64,000 bases of DNA from Turritopsis dohrnii (taxonomy: Eukaryota > Cnidaria > Hydrozoa > Anthoathecata > Oceaniidae): NCBI GenBank assembly GCA_027922465.2, contig BQMF02000177.1, forward strand, positions 434,001-498,000, given 5' to 3'. Below the pieces are notes generated by a model. It saw only the letters and a list, made by a program, of their open reading frames with translations. It was not told the origin of the DNA and did not search any database. How positions within the stretch are numbered: position 1 is the stretch's first letter; each line of letters starts with the position of its first letter. A program made the position numbers and the translations under genes. Shown in pieces: positions 9,722 to 20,835 of this stretch.

Positions 9722-11920
9722 TTACTGTTCAATGTATTTATTTAGATAAAAGTTAAATGATATCTCTTTTAGTTTTGCTTGTTTGATTTCAGATAAATTA
9801 GAGTTTCTAAAATGATTTTGTAAAAAGTTCCATTGAATGGTAGCAAGACGTGCAAACGAATTTAAACCATAGTTAGTAGTGTTAACACTTGGCATTTTCA
9901 GTAGACTAAGAGTGTTACCCCTGGTTCTGAATGAGTGGCTAGTTCTCTCAAAATTGAGTGTATTTAGAGTATCAATAGGCAGGTTGCCATTAAGAAATTT
10001 ATGAACATATATGATATTCATAACTTTCACTTGGTCGAAGAATTTCAAAATTTTGTGTTGAGAATACAAAGGAGTAGCTGAGACTCGCGGCCCATTAAAA
10101 GTTAAAAGTCTTAATGCAAAGTTTTGAAATGTGAGAAGTCTGTGAGTAACAGAGTTATCACGCAGTCCGAAAATTTGGGAGGTATATCTAAAGTGGGAAG
10201 CAAATATTGCATGATACACATTGGTTAAGACTTTAGTGGGGACAAAATGACGAAGTTTGGAGAGAGCCCCATTAGCCCTGCGTAGTTTAGTTGCAATAGT
10301 TGAAATATGAGTCTTCCATTTTAGATGTTCATCAAAATGAACACCTAGGTATTTAACACTTTTGCTGGGAGTCAGGATTTTACCTGACAACTTTAGACGA
10401 GGTATACAGTCTATACGCTTCCAAGGAGAATGGAAAATAATGAATTCAGTTTTTCCTGAATTGAGTGATATTCTGTTGGCGTTAAGCCAACTTACTAAAA
10501 TTCTGAGATCAGTATTGACTCTTCCACATAGTGACCAAACAGTTTTAGAAAAATTAAGTAGATGAGTGTCATCTGCAAAATGATAAGTTTTGGAGGTATG
10601 AATGCAAAAATGCAAATCATTAATATAGATCAAGAACAACAAAGGACCCAAAACTGATCCTTGTGGAACTCCATGTTTTATGATTTTGCGTATAGATTTA
10701 GAATTTGCAATTGCTACAAACTGGGAGCGATTTGACAGATAAGATTGGAACCAATCGTTGATTATACCACGAATTCCATAATGATTTAATTTAGCTAACA
10801 GAATTTCATGATCGACTGTATCAAAGGCTTTTTGTAAATCAACAAAAACACAAAAGACAAACTCACCTTTATCAAGTTTTTCCCTGATACGTTCAGTTAT
10901 GTTAATAAGGGTATCAATGGTAGAATGAGCTTTGCGAAAACCAAATTGCTTAGTGTAAATTTGATTAAAGCGATTAAGAAAATTAATGATACGAGAATAC
11001 ATTATCTTCTCGTAAATTTTTTCAATATTTGAAAGTAATGAGATTGGACGGTAATTGGAAACATCAAGGGGAGACCCCTTGTTTTTAAATACTGGAATAA
11101 CTTTAGAGGTCTTCAGTACAGAAGGGAATGCTCCTGTAATGAAAGACCTATTAATTAAAAAAGATAAGGGCTCAGCTATGTCAGGTCTAATAAGTTTTAG
11201 AATTCTAACAGGTATACTGTTAAGTCCTGATGATTTTGATAATGAGAAAGAGCTAATTATTTCAGCAACTTCATCAGGGGACGTTTGAGTCAGGAACATT
11301 GAGTACTGATTTCGGTTTTTGAGAAATCTTGAAAAGTGGTTATGAGGAGGTTGCATTTCAGATCTTATGGAGTCAGCGATAGAGGTGAAGAAGTTGTTAA
11401 AATGACTAGCTACAGTTTCTGGATCAGAGCTTATTGTATCTTTGACAGAGATTGATATAGGTTTTGCAGAATTATTAGCTTTAGATGCAATTAAGTCATG
11501 AACGCCTGACCAGACTTTACGCATGTTATTAGAGTGACGATTGAAGTATCTGGTGTAGTGGTTTAATTTACTTTGTCTACACAGGGATACAATTGAATTC
11601 CTGTGTGACTTAAAAGATGCAAAATATTTGGCTTTAGCTTCTGGGCATTTGGCTTTAATAAACTTCCGATGAAAGAAGTCACGTTTTGAAATTGACTTCA
11701 GAATTCCGGTTGTTATCCAAGGTTTGAGTTTAGATTTAATTTGACGCTTGGTAAGTTTGACTGTGGGAACATGTTTTTCTACAAGTACTTTGATTTTGTC
11801 ATTGAAAACATTAAGACAACGGTCAGGATCATAACCAAATTTCTCAAATAGGGAGTTCCATTCGATGCTAAGATAATCGAGGATAAAATCCTTCTTTTTA
11901 AATTTGAGAGAAAACTTCAA
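9722..11920 (-). CDS. LINE reverse transcriptase ORF, 5'-truncated
   Basis: An open frame of 732 residues from a CR1/Jockey-group non-LTR retrotransposon. It copies element RNA into DNA at the target site. The first roughly 200 residues are the linker normally found after the endonuclease. The RT palm follows: NYRPISLLSNIEKIYEK, QFGFRKAHSTIDTL, VDLQKAFDTVDHEIL (motif A), HGVPQGSVLGPLLFLIYIND (motif B) and YHFADDTHL with the catalytic FADD. The thumb and C-terminal region run to the stop. No endonuclease is present, so the copy is 5'-truncated. Its 5' edge at about 11907 cuts into the reversed Helitron, implying insertion into that Helitron. The frame is undamaged, so the copy is young. Downstream 9547-9721 looks like 3' UTR. 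Confidence 0.9.
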   Translation of the reverse strand: MKFSLKFKKKDFILDYLSIEWNSLFEKFGYDPDRCLNVFNDKIKVLVEKHVPTVKLTKRQIKSKLKPWITTGILKSISKRDFFHRKFIKAKCPEAKAKYFASFKSHRNSIVSLCRQSKLNHYTRYFNRHSNNMRKVWSGVHDLIASKANNSAKPISISVKDTISSDPETVASHFNNFFTSIADSIRSEMQPPHNHFSRFLKNRNQYSMFLTQTSPDEVAEIISSFSLSKSSGLNSIPVRILKLIRPDIAEPLSFLINRSFITGAFPSVLKTSKVIPVFKNKGSPLDVSNYRPISLLSNIEKIYEKIMYSRIINFLNRFNQIYTKQFGFRKAHSTIDTLINITERIREKLDKGEFVFCVFVDLQKAFDTVDHEILLAKLNHYGIRGIINDWFQSYLSNRSQFVAIANSKSIRKIIKHGVPQGSVLGPLLFLIYINDLHFCIHTSKTYHFADDTHLLNFSKTVWSLCGRVNTDLRILVSWLNANRISLNSGKTEFIIFHSPWKRIDCIPRLKLSGKILTPSKSVKYLGVHFDEHLKWKTHISTIATKLRRANGALSKLRHFVPTKVLTNVYHAIFASHFRYTSQIFGLRDNSVTHRLLTFQNFALRLLTFNGPRVSATPLYSQHKILKFFDQVKVMNIIYVHKFLNGNLPIDTLNTLNFERTSHSFRTRGNTLSLLKMPSVNTTNYGLNSFARLATIQWNFLQNHFRNSNLSEIKQAKLKEISFNFYLNKYIEQ

Positions 11921-12574
11921 CTTTTTATTAGCTTTTGTTTTAAAAAAGTTACGCGCTCTAACATGGGTGCTATCAAACGTAAGGTGGAAGTCGTTTCTCT
12001 TCTTAAAAAGATCACACAGGAGGAGAGAAAAAAGGCACGTGCTAAATGAATAAAGAGAATAAAAGAAACGTTCGATCAGAAGCGCTTAACAATTAAAAAA
12101 AGAAATTAAATTATTAAAAGAAAAGCAAAAATATATTTTGTTTTATGATACTCTTTTTTTACCTATCGGTTTTTAAACATTTTGATTGCTCCAAAAAAAA
12201 GTTTACCCGTCTCAGACAGTCTGGCAAGGATACCTAAGGATACACTGGCAAACATGCTGCCACTGCTTTAAAGAGTTAGTTTCTTTGTATTTAGTTGATG
12301 TAATGTTTTCAAAGCCAACGTAGTCAACGTAGTCCTTGGAATATAAAACTAACAATAATAATAAAAACAAAACATTATTCCTATTAGTTCATCAGCCAAA
12401 AAAAGTCATGTTCGATTGGGGTTGCAATGTATTTGCTTCGAACTCACGTCGCACACAAAAAAAGAAATAATTTCGCTCACAACTCAATCTACCATTTTGC
12501 GTGACTTACAAACAAACAAACAAATAAACAAACAAACAGATAGACAGACAGAGAATTGGCTATTAATATATAGA
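11907..12574 (-). mobile_element. Helitron 5' part, reversed copy
   Basis: Reverse complement of about 233-905. Its 5' end TCTATATATTAATAGCC lies at 12574, preceded on its own strand by A, as expected for A|T insertion. The 3' half is missing where the LINE at 9722-11920 begins. The GTTTG run and the string GTCACGCAAAATGG are conserved with the left copy. Confidence 0.85.
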
Positions 12575-14112
12575 TATAAAAAGTATAACAGACACTAAAA
12601 AATGTTTCGGATAAAGCTCTGATAAAAGAATACTTTACACTTGTGGAAAATGGTGAGATTGTACGCAATGAAAGAGATGTTGCCAATAAATTTAATGTTT
12701 ATTTTACAAGTATTGTACCTAATCTAGGAATTTCTTTGAATGGAAAGCTTCTTAGAAAAAATTGCAAAGGAGCCCATGACGAAATTTTCTAAAATTATTT
12801 CAAAATACCAAAACCACCCTAGCATAAAGAAAACAAAAGAAGTTCATTCAACGAGTGAAACGTTTTCTTTCAAACTTATTTCATTAGAGAAAATTCGAAA
12901 AGCAATAGAGAGGTTAGATCCACAAAATGCTTCACAAGATTCTGATATACCTACAAAAATGATAAAAGAAAACTGTGATATTTTTTATAGTGTCTTGTTA
13001 AACAGTGTCAATTTTATGTATGACTCGTGTAAATTTCCACCCACACTAAAACCTAGTAATGTCACTCCTGCTTTCAAAGAAGGTGACAGATCAAATGTTC
13101 AAAATTATCGACCTGTGAGTATTTTACCTAATTTATCGAAGATTCACGAAAGGAGCATGCACGAAAAACTTGAAGATTATTTCAATTTGTTTTTCTCGAA
13201 ATATCAATGTGGGTTCAGAAAAGGCTTTAACACTCAGTATTGTTTATTAGCAATGCTTGAAAAATGTAAGAAAAGTGTTGATAATAAGGGAAAATACGCA
13301 GCCTTACTAACAGATTTATCCAAAGCTTTTGACGTCTTAAATTACGATTTGTTAATCGCAAAGCTTCATGCCTATGGATGTGACACTAAATCATTAAAAC
13401 TATTGTGTAGTTACCTTACGGGAAGAAAACAAAGAGTGAAAATAAACTTCCCTTACAGTGATTGGATAGGGGTAGAAAGCGGAGTACCACAAGGACTAAT
13501 CTTAGCTCCCCTCCTTTTCAATATTTTTCTTGCAGATTTGTTTCTTTTCACTGATAAGGTAGACATAGCAAGCTACGCTGACGACAATACACCATATATT
13601 TGCGGTAAAAATGACACAGATGTTTTTCAAAAGTTAGAAAAAAATGGCATGAAATTTAACTCTGATAAATGCAGATTTTTATCAAACGTAAATGAAGATG
13701 CGTCTCTTCTTGTTAAAGACAGCTTGATTGATAACAGTGATTCTCAAAAGTTATTGGGAGTGATAATCGACAAAAAGTTAACTTTTGAGAAACATGTTCC
13801 TAATCTTTGTGATGCAGCTTCACGGAAATTACACGCACTTAGTAGAGTTGCTCCCTACATGGACCTTGTGAAAAAGCAATTACTCATGACCTCATATTAA
13901 GAGGAACCCGCGAGAATAATAACATTAGTCCAAAAACTGTGCAGTGGGGAACAGAAACCGTATCATACTTAGCCCATAAAATATGTTCTTTAATGCCATT
14001 AGGAATACAGGAATCCTCTAGCATCAATGAATTTAAGCAGAAAATCAAAACTTGGGTACCGACAAACTGTCCTTGCAGGTTATGCAAAACATACATCCAA
14101 AACGTGGGATAA
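12575..14112 (+). pseudogene. LINE ORF2 3' part: reverse transcriptase half
   Basis: It starts exactly at the Helitron border. The first 165 bases read in another frame (SDKALIKEYFTLVENGEIV, then ERDVANKFNVYFTS). An open frame 12740-13900 follows with NYRPVSILPNLSKIHE, GFRKGFNTQYCLL, LTDLSKAFDVLNYDLL (motif A), SGVPQGLILAPLLFNIF (motif B) and SYADDNTPY (catalytic YADD). After 13900 about 100 codons of the usual C-terminus are missing. The frame then resumes (WGTETVSYLAHKI) and ends in the family-typical NCPCRLCKTYIQN near 14110. It lacks an endonuclease of its own; the matching endonuclease half lies at 2219-3060 on the opposite strand. Confidence 0.85.
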
Positions 14113-14377
14113 GTCTAGAGATAGTTAATTGCCTATTCCAGCGCAAAAACGAACACAAACGAAAACGAAGGCAAAAACGCACCCGATGACATCATCAGAT
14201 TCTGGCGCAACCAATGACGTCATCAATCTAAACCTACTGCGCATGCGTGGAAAACTGCTGACATCAGAACTATCGTGGAAAACTGCTGAGATCATCAAAA
14301 CTATTAGTGTCCGAATGCGTCAGTTTTGTCCACTGGTAAAAAAATTTCAAAGTTGAACAGCAATATTGTAATAAAGG

Positions 14378-14794
14378 ATGTCGACTTATTTCGCTTATAA
14401 CGCTGTTTCATCGCTTATAACAACAACTCGTGATGCACTCGCAGATCGATTGCAGAAGATTTATAATTGGACTAAAGAGAGACTTGGGTATGAAGACCCA
14501 CTGGTTTCAGTTATAAGAGAGGCGATAGCAAGACAATTATGAAATGTTGACATCGAGGAGGAAGTGATGCTAGCAGCAAGAGGAGGTTACATTGGTGCTG
14601 TTGAATTCTGCAAGGAGTGTGGTGCGACTAGATTTGACTGGGCAATGGAACATGCAGCTTACAAGGGTCACGTTGCAACAAACTTTGACTTGGCAATGGA
14701 AGTAGCAGCTAACAAGGGTCATATCAAACTTTTCAAACTATGCAAGGAGTGGGGTGCGACTAGAAGTCTCAAATGTCTAGTCAAATCAGAATAG
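14378..14794 (+). pseudogene. Ankyrin-like repeat ORF with internal stop
   Basis: An ATG at 14378 opens a 54-codon frame (MSTYFAYNAVSSLITTTR) ending in TGA at 14540-14542. The same frame continues to 14794 with ankyrin-like units: VMLAARGGYIGAVEFCKECGA, cut here to AARGGYIGAVEFCKECGA, then GHIKLFKLCKEWGATR. The 'CKEWGATxFDxAM' style occurs in repeat families of some invertebrate genomes and in large DNA viruses; I cannot tell which applies. One in-frame stop and the shortness suggest a remnant. Confidence 0.55.
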
Positions 14795-15066
14795 GGATTT
14801 TCCTTCTGCGTACAGGTGCCATAGAAACAGTATTCTACTTTTCTATACTTTACATAAATATGATTACAACCTTTTTTTAAAACATGTTTAAAGGATGACA
14901 CAGGCAATTTGTTATATTCTGCCAAAGTCATATTATGAGTCTTTTCAACATGTTCTCGTAGGTCTTTCAGTATATAATGGCAAAATTTGCAAGCAATGAT
15001 CCGATATTTCCCTTTTTTACTTTTCACCTGCCGTGACCAAACAATATCAAGTTAGTACACAGCTAT
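14719..15066 (-). pseudogene. Zinc-finger-like ORF of unknown function
   Basis: An open frame with no clear ATG; it is open from about 15064 (LDIVWSRQVKSKKGKYR) to 14719. It shows CKFCHYILKDLREHVEKTHN, a C2H2-type pattern (Cys-x2-Cys, His-x4-His), then TLAEYNKLPVSSF. A second possible finger follows (CFYGTCTQ ... LTRHLR). It overlaps the 3' end of the ankyrin-like frame on the other strand. It could be an exon or a transposon fragment; product unknown. Confidence 0.45.
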
Positions 15067-15884
15067 ATGAATAGAAAACTCTCTGCTCAACTTCAGAAAC
15101 TTGTTAAGATGACACAAGTGGTAAACAGATGCAGAAAATACTTGCTATTGCAGGTCCAACTATGTTTTCCTTTAGGCATGTAACTCTTGCATTTAGCTTT
15201 CATTTCATTAATGTTGATGTTGCCTTATTGACCACATCTTCAGACTTTAGGGCATAGCACTACAAGGAAATGTTGGGGTTTTTCATCAATGCTCTGGAAT
15301 TTGTACCTAATAACAAATATTTTTCAATTTAGAGTCTCCAAAACGAAATGACAAGATACAATATTTCGCCCTATGACTTGGGTCCTTGTTGTTTTTTATT
15401 ATGTGCTGAAATAGTGAAATGGTAAATTTATAAACAGAAAACAGTTGACACCACCATTTGCAATAATAGTAACAACAGATTTTCATTTTTTTCCTTCTTA
15501 TTGAAAACTTCTAAATAATTTTCATAATATTCAAACAAATATGTGTTTCGTTCACCAACTATTTGCCTCAAAATGATAAACCCAAAATTCAATTGAAATT
15601 TAAAAGTCAACTGTCAAGTTCCAACATAACAAAATGATTATAGGAGTGGAAAACTCTGCTCTAGTCATAAAGCGTTATTGTTATTTAAGAGTATTAGATG
15701 ACATTATAGTAGTATACGAAAGTTACAGCAGAAGGAAACATGCAAGCTGCTCAGTAAAAGTAAGCCAAATTGGTGCTTACTGGTACTCTAGCTGGTAGAG
15801 TATATGAATGTACTGCTTTTGTTGCCATCTACTTTCTGTAGTTCATCTAGAAATATGCACTAATTGTACCTAGATGATACCTGA
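15067..15884. other. No gene seen
   Basis: Non-coding AT-rich sequence; short ORFs have no recognisable composition or motif. Confidence 0.5.
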
Positions 15885-16240
15885 TCGAACACGACGTTAT
15901 AGAGGAAATATCTCCAGTACAAATAGGGCTAACTAACGTCTTTGGGGGTCCGCGATACAGCCAAAAAGTAAAGAAAAATTTGGGCGTAGTTTTTTTGGCG
16001 ATGTGGCTGTGGCGTGATTAAAATCTTTGATCGACAATATCTCAGTAACAGTCGGTCGTAGCGAAACGATCCCGAATATTTTTTGATCAGTTTTTCGAGC
16101 TCTACGACATGAACACACTATCCATTTACAATTCCGTGATCTAATTTTTCGTCACCTCTTGCAACAAAGAAAAGACTGGTTTGGGGGAATACTTTCAGTT
16201 CGTAATTCAGTGATTCTATTTTTCGTCACCGGGTTCACAG
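15885..16240 (+). mobile_element. Decayed short-family Helitron interior
   Basis: It matches the interior of the 490-bp Helitron units at 1380-1680 with many differences (ggtccgcgatacag, gatcagtttttcgagctctac, taatttttcgtcacc). The diagnostic ends are not found. Confidence 0.7.
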
Positions 16241-17089
16241 TGAGAAAGGTGGGGATTTGACACATCGTTTTCAACGACGCACTAAAAGTTTTTTATCTTG
16301 GATACTAGTTTCTATATAATGACAATATAGTAAGAATAAAAAAGCCTGTGGTTAACCCCATAGTTAATTGATTAGGTTCAAATAATAATTTACCAAACGT
16401 ATGAGAACTTCTGATAAAAAGATGATTCACACAACCGCTTCTTTACCAGTATTGAGTGGCTTATGCATCGAATGCTTTGGAGCGGTCGAAGGAGATCGCA
16501 CTTTTATCCTTTGTAGGTTTTTTGACAAATTAATTCTTCTTCCGAGTACCGAACTGGTATTTGGAAAAAAACCCCTTAGAGTCAATACATTCAATAACTT
16601 CCTGCACATGTCGTTATATCCCTATATTTGGTGCATGTATGTTGTACACCTTCCTGATGTTTTCTTAACTCCAAGCATAATCTTTTCATTTTATGCTATA
16701 CCATTCCAAATGTGATTTTCAAATGACAGTCTTCTCGTGCAACGAGTGATCCTGCTTTGACAGTGTTAATGCTGGAGGACAGTGTGAAACTATTGTAAAG
16801 TAATGATGTTTGCTTGTTTGAGTCAAAACTGGGACATATCTGACATTTTTTATACATTCATGGCATTGATAGAGAAGCAAGAAAGTAAGGGAGAAAAGGT
16901 CTGGATTGAGTGCCAATTATGTTCTTAAAGCATTTAAATAAACGATGTTCCAACAGCGGAAGGCAAACAATTTCACATCTTTTTCTTTGCGTTTCCGGTT
17001 CTGAAATATGATGCCACTTAAGTTGGAATTCAAAAAATTGATTTCAACCGGTGGAGGAAAGTGGAAGAATAGATTTTACATTTGAATCA
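16241..17089. other. No gene seen; short match to 21790-21842
   Basis: ORFs here look random. Two pieces, about 16478-16495 and 16668-16703 (cataatcttttcattttatgct), match 21791-21842 where they lie side by side. This points to an unclassified dispersed repeat with an internal deletion in one copy. Confidence 0.4.
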
Positions 17090-17438
17090 CAATATACTCT
17101 CTATAATTCGGACATCGAAGAGATCGAATAAATGGTTCGATTTATGGAAAGTTCAAATTATGGAGGGTCATTTACAAGGAAATGAGCAACGATGGTGTAG
17201 TGGTTAGTACCTTTGATTGCAACCGCTGCGACCCATGTTTGAGTCCAGTCATGTCGTATCTCAATATTCCACTCCGATGCGCTTTAAAAGCAGCTTATCA
17301 ACCCATTAGGAACCATTAACTGACACTGGCCTTCGTGCAAATTAGAGCAATGCTATATGATTAGAAAAAGGGCTATGAAATTTGTTCGAATTAGGGAAAG
17401 TTCGGATTATGGTGGTTCGAATTATAGGGAGTTGATTG
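17090..17438. mobile_element. Pogo/Tigger-like MITE (about 350 bp)
   Basis: Left end CAATATACTCTCTATAATTCGGAC and right end GTTCGAATTATAGGGAGTTGATTG are imperfect inverted repeats (core CTATAATTCG). A second inner pair (gaaagttc.attatgg) is also present. TA follows the right end. TIRs of this style occur in pogo/Tigger elements. It carries the tRNA-like segment at 17190-17257. Confidence 0.55.
17190..17257 (+). ncRNA. tRNA-like segment (SINE head or tRNA pseudogene)
   Basis: TGGTGTAGTGGTTAGTACC fits a polymerase III A box and TGTTTGAGTCC a degenerate B box, at roughly tRNA spacing. The acceptor stem does not pair convincingly and no anticodon arm can be assigned, so it is not a functional tRNA gene. 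Confidence 0.4.
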
Positions 17439-17595
17439 TACATCCAATACCATGTTCCCGAAATTCTGAGTCAATGCTTAGTTATCAAGTTTTGCCTCGT
17501 TTCTATGTTTTATATTGTTTCTCTAATTGCATAATGTTCTCAGTAAGTAACAGTTACTCATTCTTTCATTTTCCCAGTGGAATAATTAGAAGTCA

Positions 17596-18605
17596 CTAGT
17601 AACCCGTGTAAAAAATTTTTACGGATTTTAATTCTTGAAAATGACGTCTCAATAATGGTGTCGAAAAATTAATTTACAAAATGACAAACAGAAAGTGCGT
17701 TAGTGTTGTAGTCACCACTTCGTCAATTACGCGGACCAGAAAACTACCAGTTAGTTTCTTAGAGGTTTTAAAGATGTTTTCCAAATAACTTCGAGTCTAA
17801 TTTAGGAAGCAATGCGAGGGTTCCCCTGATTTTAAAGATCCACTTAAACAGACACAACCTAGATAAAACATTTTTCCAAGTTTGCAATCAACACTGGGGC
17901 GTAAAACAAAAAATATTGTTTTACTTGGAAGATCTGAAACCCATCAAAAATAATATATTTATTGAAATATATTTTCACTCTCCAAAATCTGAAGATCTGA
18001 AACCCATCAAAAATAAAAAAAAACGCGCTGTGCATCCGCTATTTTCGCTCTCTAAAATAAATTGCATCCCGTGTAAACTATTTGCGTGTTTTGATTTTAA
18101 AAATAACGTCTCAAAAAATGGCTACAAAAATTTCAATCAGGGAACAATGCTGAGAAAGTACATCCAACTGATCTGAAAAATACAGTAACCGTTACCGAGA
18201 TGTCGGCGATCAAATATCACAGCCCTGCGCGGACCATCAAATGTAATTATCGAAAAGCGCCTTGTACGATTATTTAATTTGCAATGCAATGGTTCCCCGT
18301 GATTAAAAAATGTAACGTCAAAATGGAAAAAAGTACTCCTCACCCTTTTAATTAAAAACTCTGTAGGTATTCCAGATAAAGCATTTTACCTGTTCATTGT
18401 CAACACTGCACATCAGAACCATCTTTTTACTCGGAAGATCTGAAACACATAAAAAATATTCATATTAACTTTACCTTTCACGGTACGATATAGAAATAAA
18501 TTGTGCGCACATGAAAACAACAGAAAGATTAAAATGGCTGTAACTGTTCATGGAACCCATAATTCAAGGTAAACAGAAGCTATTTTGCTATTTGCTATTT
18601 TGAAA
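17596..18605 (-). mobile_element. Helitron-like element 2, copy 1
   Basis: On the minus strand it ends in a hairpin CCGTAAAAA/TTTTTACACGG, a short spacer and CTAG (17599-17596) followed by T, a Helitron-type 3' end. Most of its length matches 46960-47725 in inverted orientation with moderate divergence. The hairpin motif also occurs internally near 18067, suggesting a two-unit composite. A TC 5' terminus is not evident; homology fades near 18605. No protein coding. Confidence 0.6.
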
Positions 18606-20617
18606 AGCCAAACCCGTAAGTCATAAACGTGTCAAAACAAATTAATACCTTCAAGTGATTTTCTTTTTACGAAGCTTAGATTGGATATCAATAGAGAATA
18701 TTGTTCTTCGCCAACCCAGACATGATTTAACATTCATTTCTTCAAATTTCATTGTTTTTATTTGTCTTCCCTAAAGGAGAAGTAACGATGCAGAAACCCT
18801 ATTTGTATCATAAGAAAAACAAAACAAACAAAAAAAGTTCAAGAGCTTACTTACCCTAAAAACATTAAAGAAATCTTCATGCAATACTTTCGTTACTAAC
18901 TATTTTGTCTTGAAATTTCTTACTCTCGTATGTTTCTTTGCCTGCTTTTCAAAATAGCAAATGAAAACTTGCTGGCAAATGAACGTCAGCACTATCGATT
19001 CTTGATCTTGCGAACAATCAAAACATTTGAAACGATAAAATGCACTGCAAGGGATTCTGCTTATAATACTAATCATCGTGAATGTGTTTTGATTGGTCTA
19101 ACTGCCGCTATATGACCATGATTAAGAAGGTTTTGACCGTTAAAAACGACCCGAAACATTCACTCTCCAAACAAAAAACTGGATGCACAGCGCGTATTAG
19201 AATATAGATTAAGAGTTTGAAAAAGAGGCGAAACTTAGATACTAGTCCATAACACGTTTAAACAGAAATTCGGGAAAAGGTCTAATCTCCTTCCACTATG
19301 ACAAAGGGCTTTGCACTCTGTACTAAAGAGCAGGCCTGTTGTTTCTCATTATTATTATTATACAAAATGTGGGAATGCATTAACAACGAAACCTTTTGTT
19401 TCCAGGAAATCTAACAAAAGTGTGAATGAACGACGATTTATATTTAGAAAATGAAGAATTCACTGCACGTCAGTTACGCGACTTTCATATGTTTTCGTCC
19501 TGTTGGAGGTATTCCCCAAAAATGCTGTTCTGCATTTATTCGGTAGAATGATAGTAAAAAAAACATTCAACGCTGGAGTACACTAGAGATTTGCTTCAGC
19601 GTTTAACTTTTCCGGAAATGCGCCCCAGAGCCTTTCATATCAGATTAGATCATTATTTTCCAAATCGTCTTAAACTTTGTCTGGTATTATGTTTATCGAG
19701 TAAAAAGTGACATTGCGGAGATCTTTTTCGTAGTCCAACATGAAATCGTCGTCCTTTGAAAAATCATGCAATTACATGACTCTTACTAAATTAATTTTAA
19801 ATCATAGCTAATTAGAAGCATGTAACATAGCTACAGATTATCTAATCCTTTTTACAATTAATTTAAAATTAAAAGAATCCTGTTGTTTACGTAGAATTTG
19901 ATTTTTTATTTCGAGTATTACTGGATGTTTAGCAGAGTTTTGAATGAGAACCTGGGTTTAGGATGGTCCGATAACAAATACAATCACATGAGACGTTGTG
20001 TTGGACAAGAATTACCAATTTACAACCCATAAATCCAATCCAATCCAAATCGTTGTATGACGAGGTCAAATTTCAGAGTTCAAGTTAGTGAAACACTATC
20101 AGAAATATTTTATGAAAAAAAGTGTAAAATGTTTTAAAAAAAAAAACAATGCCTTCAAAATAGCGAACACAAATCCTCGTAAATCTGGAGCTCTGAATAA
20201 GTAATTTCTGATAAAAAACATCGTAGTACTGCATGTACTGTATACTGCATGTATGTGCTCCAAATATGACTCACATATTGTACATAATTACATAATCTAT
20301 ATTGACTGTACATTAGAAAATAAAGGAAATAATACTACTGAGACAAACAAGGAAAACAGATATCAAAATAGAAATATATTGCTTGATTGTATTATATAAT
20401 CCCTACTTAAAAAAAGCATTTATTAAAAACTGATTATACTGTATTCGATAATTTTCTTCCGTTCTTCTGTCAACTGATTCAGTTGTATATAACTTGTATA
20501 TATAATGTGAACACACAAGCATTACAGATTTATTTCGCACAACAGCCAGAAATTTGAAAGTCTAAAGAAAACATCAAGGTTCGCAAATAAATTTTATAAT
20601 AACTTTGGAGAATTGTA
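18606..20617. other. No gene seen
   Basis: Long AT-rich stretch without recognised ORFs, RNA genes or paired repeats. Fragments near 18930-18970 and 19170-19200 echo the Helitron-like element just upstream (aaaatagcaaatg, ggatgcacagcgcgta). Confidence 0.5.
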
Positions 20618-20835
20618 CACCAACTTGGATCTTAAACCAAGTTGGCCTGGAATACCTGGTTAACATAATAATGCGAGCCTACTTGGCTTAAACCAAGTTA
20701 GGATTTGGTCAACTTGTTCAAAAATTGACATGGTTTACGGGAACGCTTCTAAACCAAGTTGACAATTCTGAAAGCTCTGTTTGATGGGGATAGACGAGTT
20801 TTCTACGACATGGATATTCAACTTGGATTTGCTTA
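20618..20835. promoter_or_regulatory. Cluster of CCAAGTTG / CAACTTGG motifs
   Basis: At least five copies of AACCAAGTT or its complement occur within about 215 bp. One is a near-palindromic pair CCAACTTGG-N6-ACCAAGTTGG near 20622. It could be a small foldback remnant or a binding-site cluster about 0.8 kb upstream of the amine oxidase; the sequence does not decide. Confidence 0.3.

Noticed and set aside
14540..14542. In-frame TGA in the ankyrin-like frame as selenocysteine
   Set aside because: No SECIS-like structure is visible and ankyrin proteins are not selenoproteins; a nonsense mutation is simpler.
17190..17257. Functional tRNA gene
   Set aside because: Degenerate B box, no consistent acceptor stem and no assignable anticodon arm.
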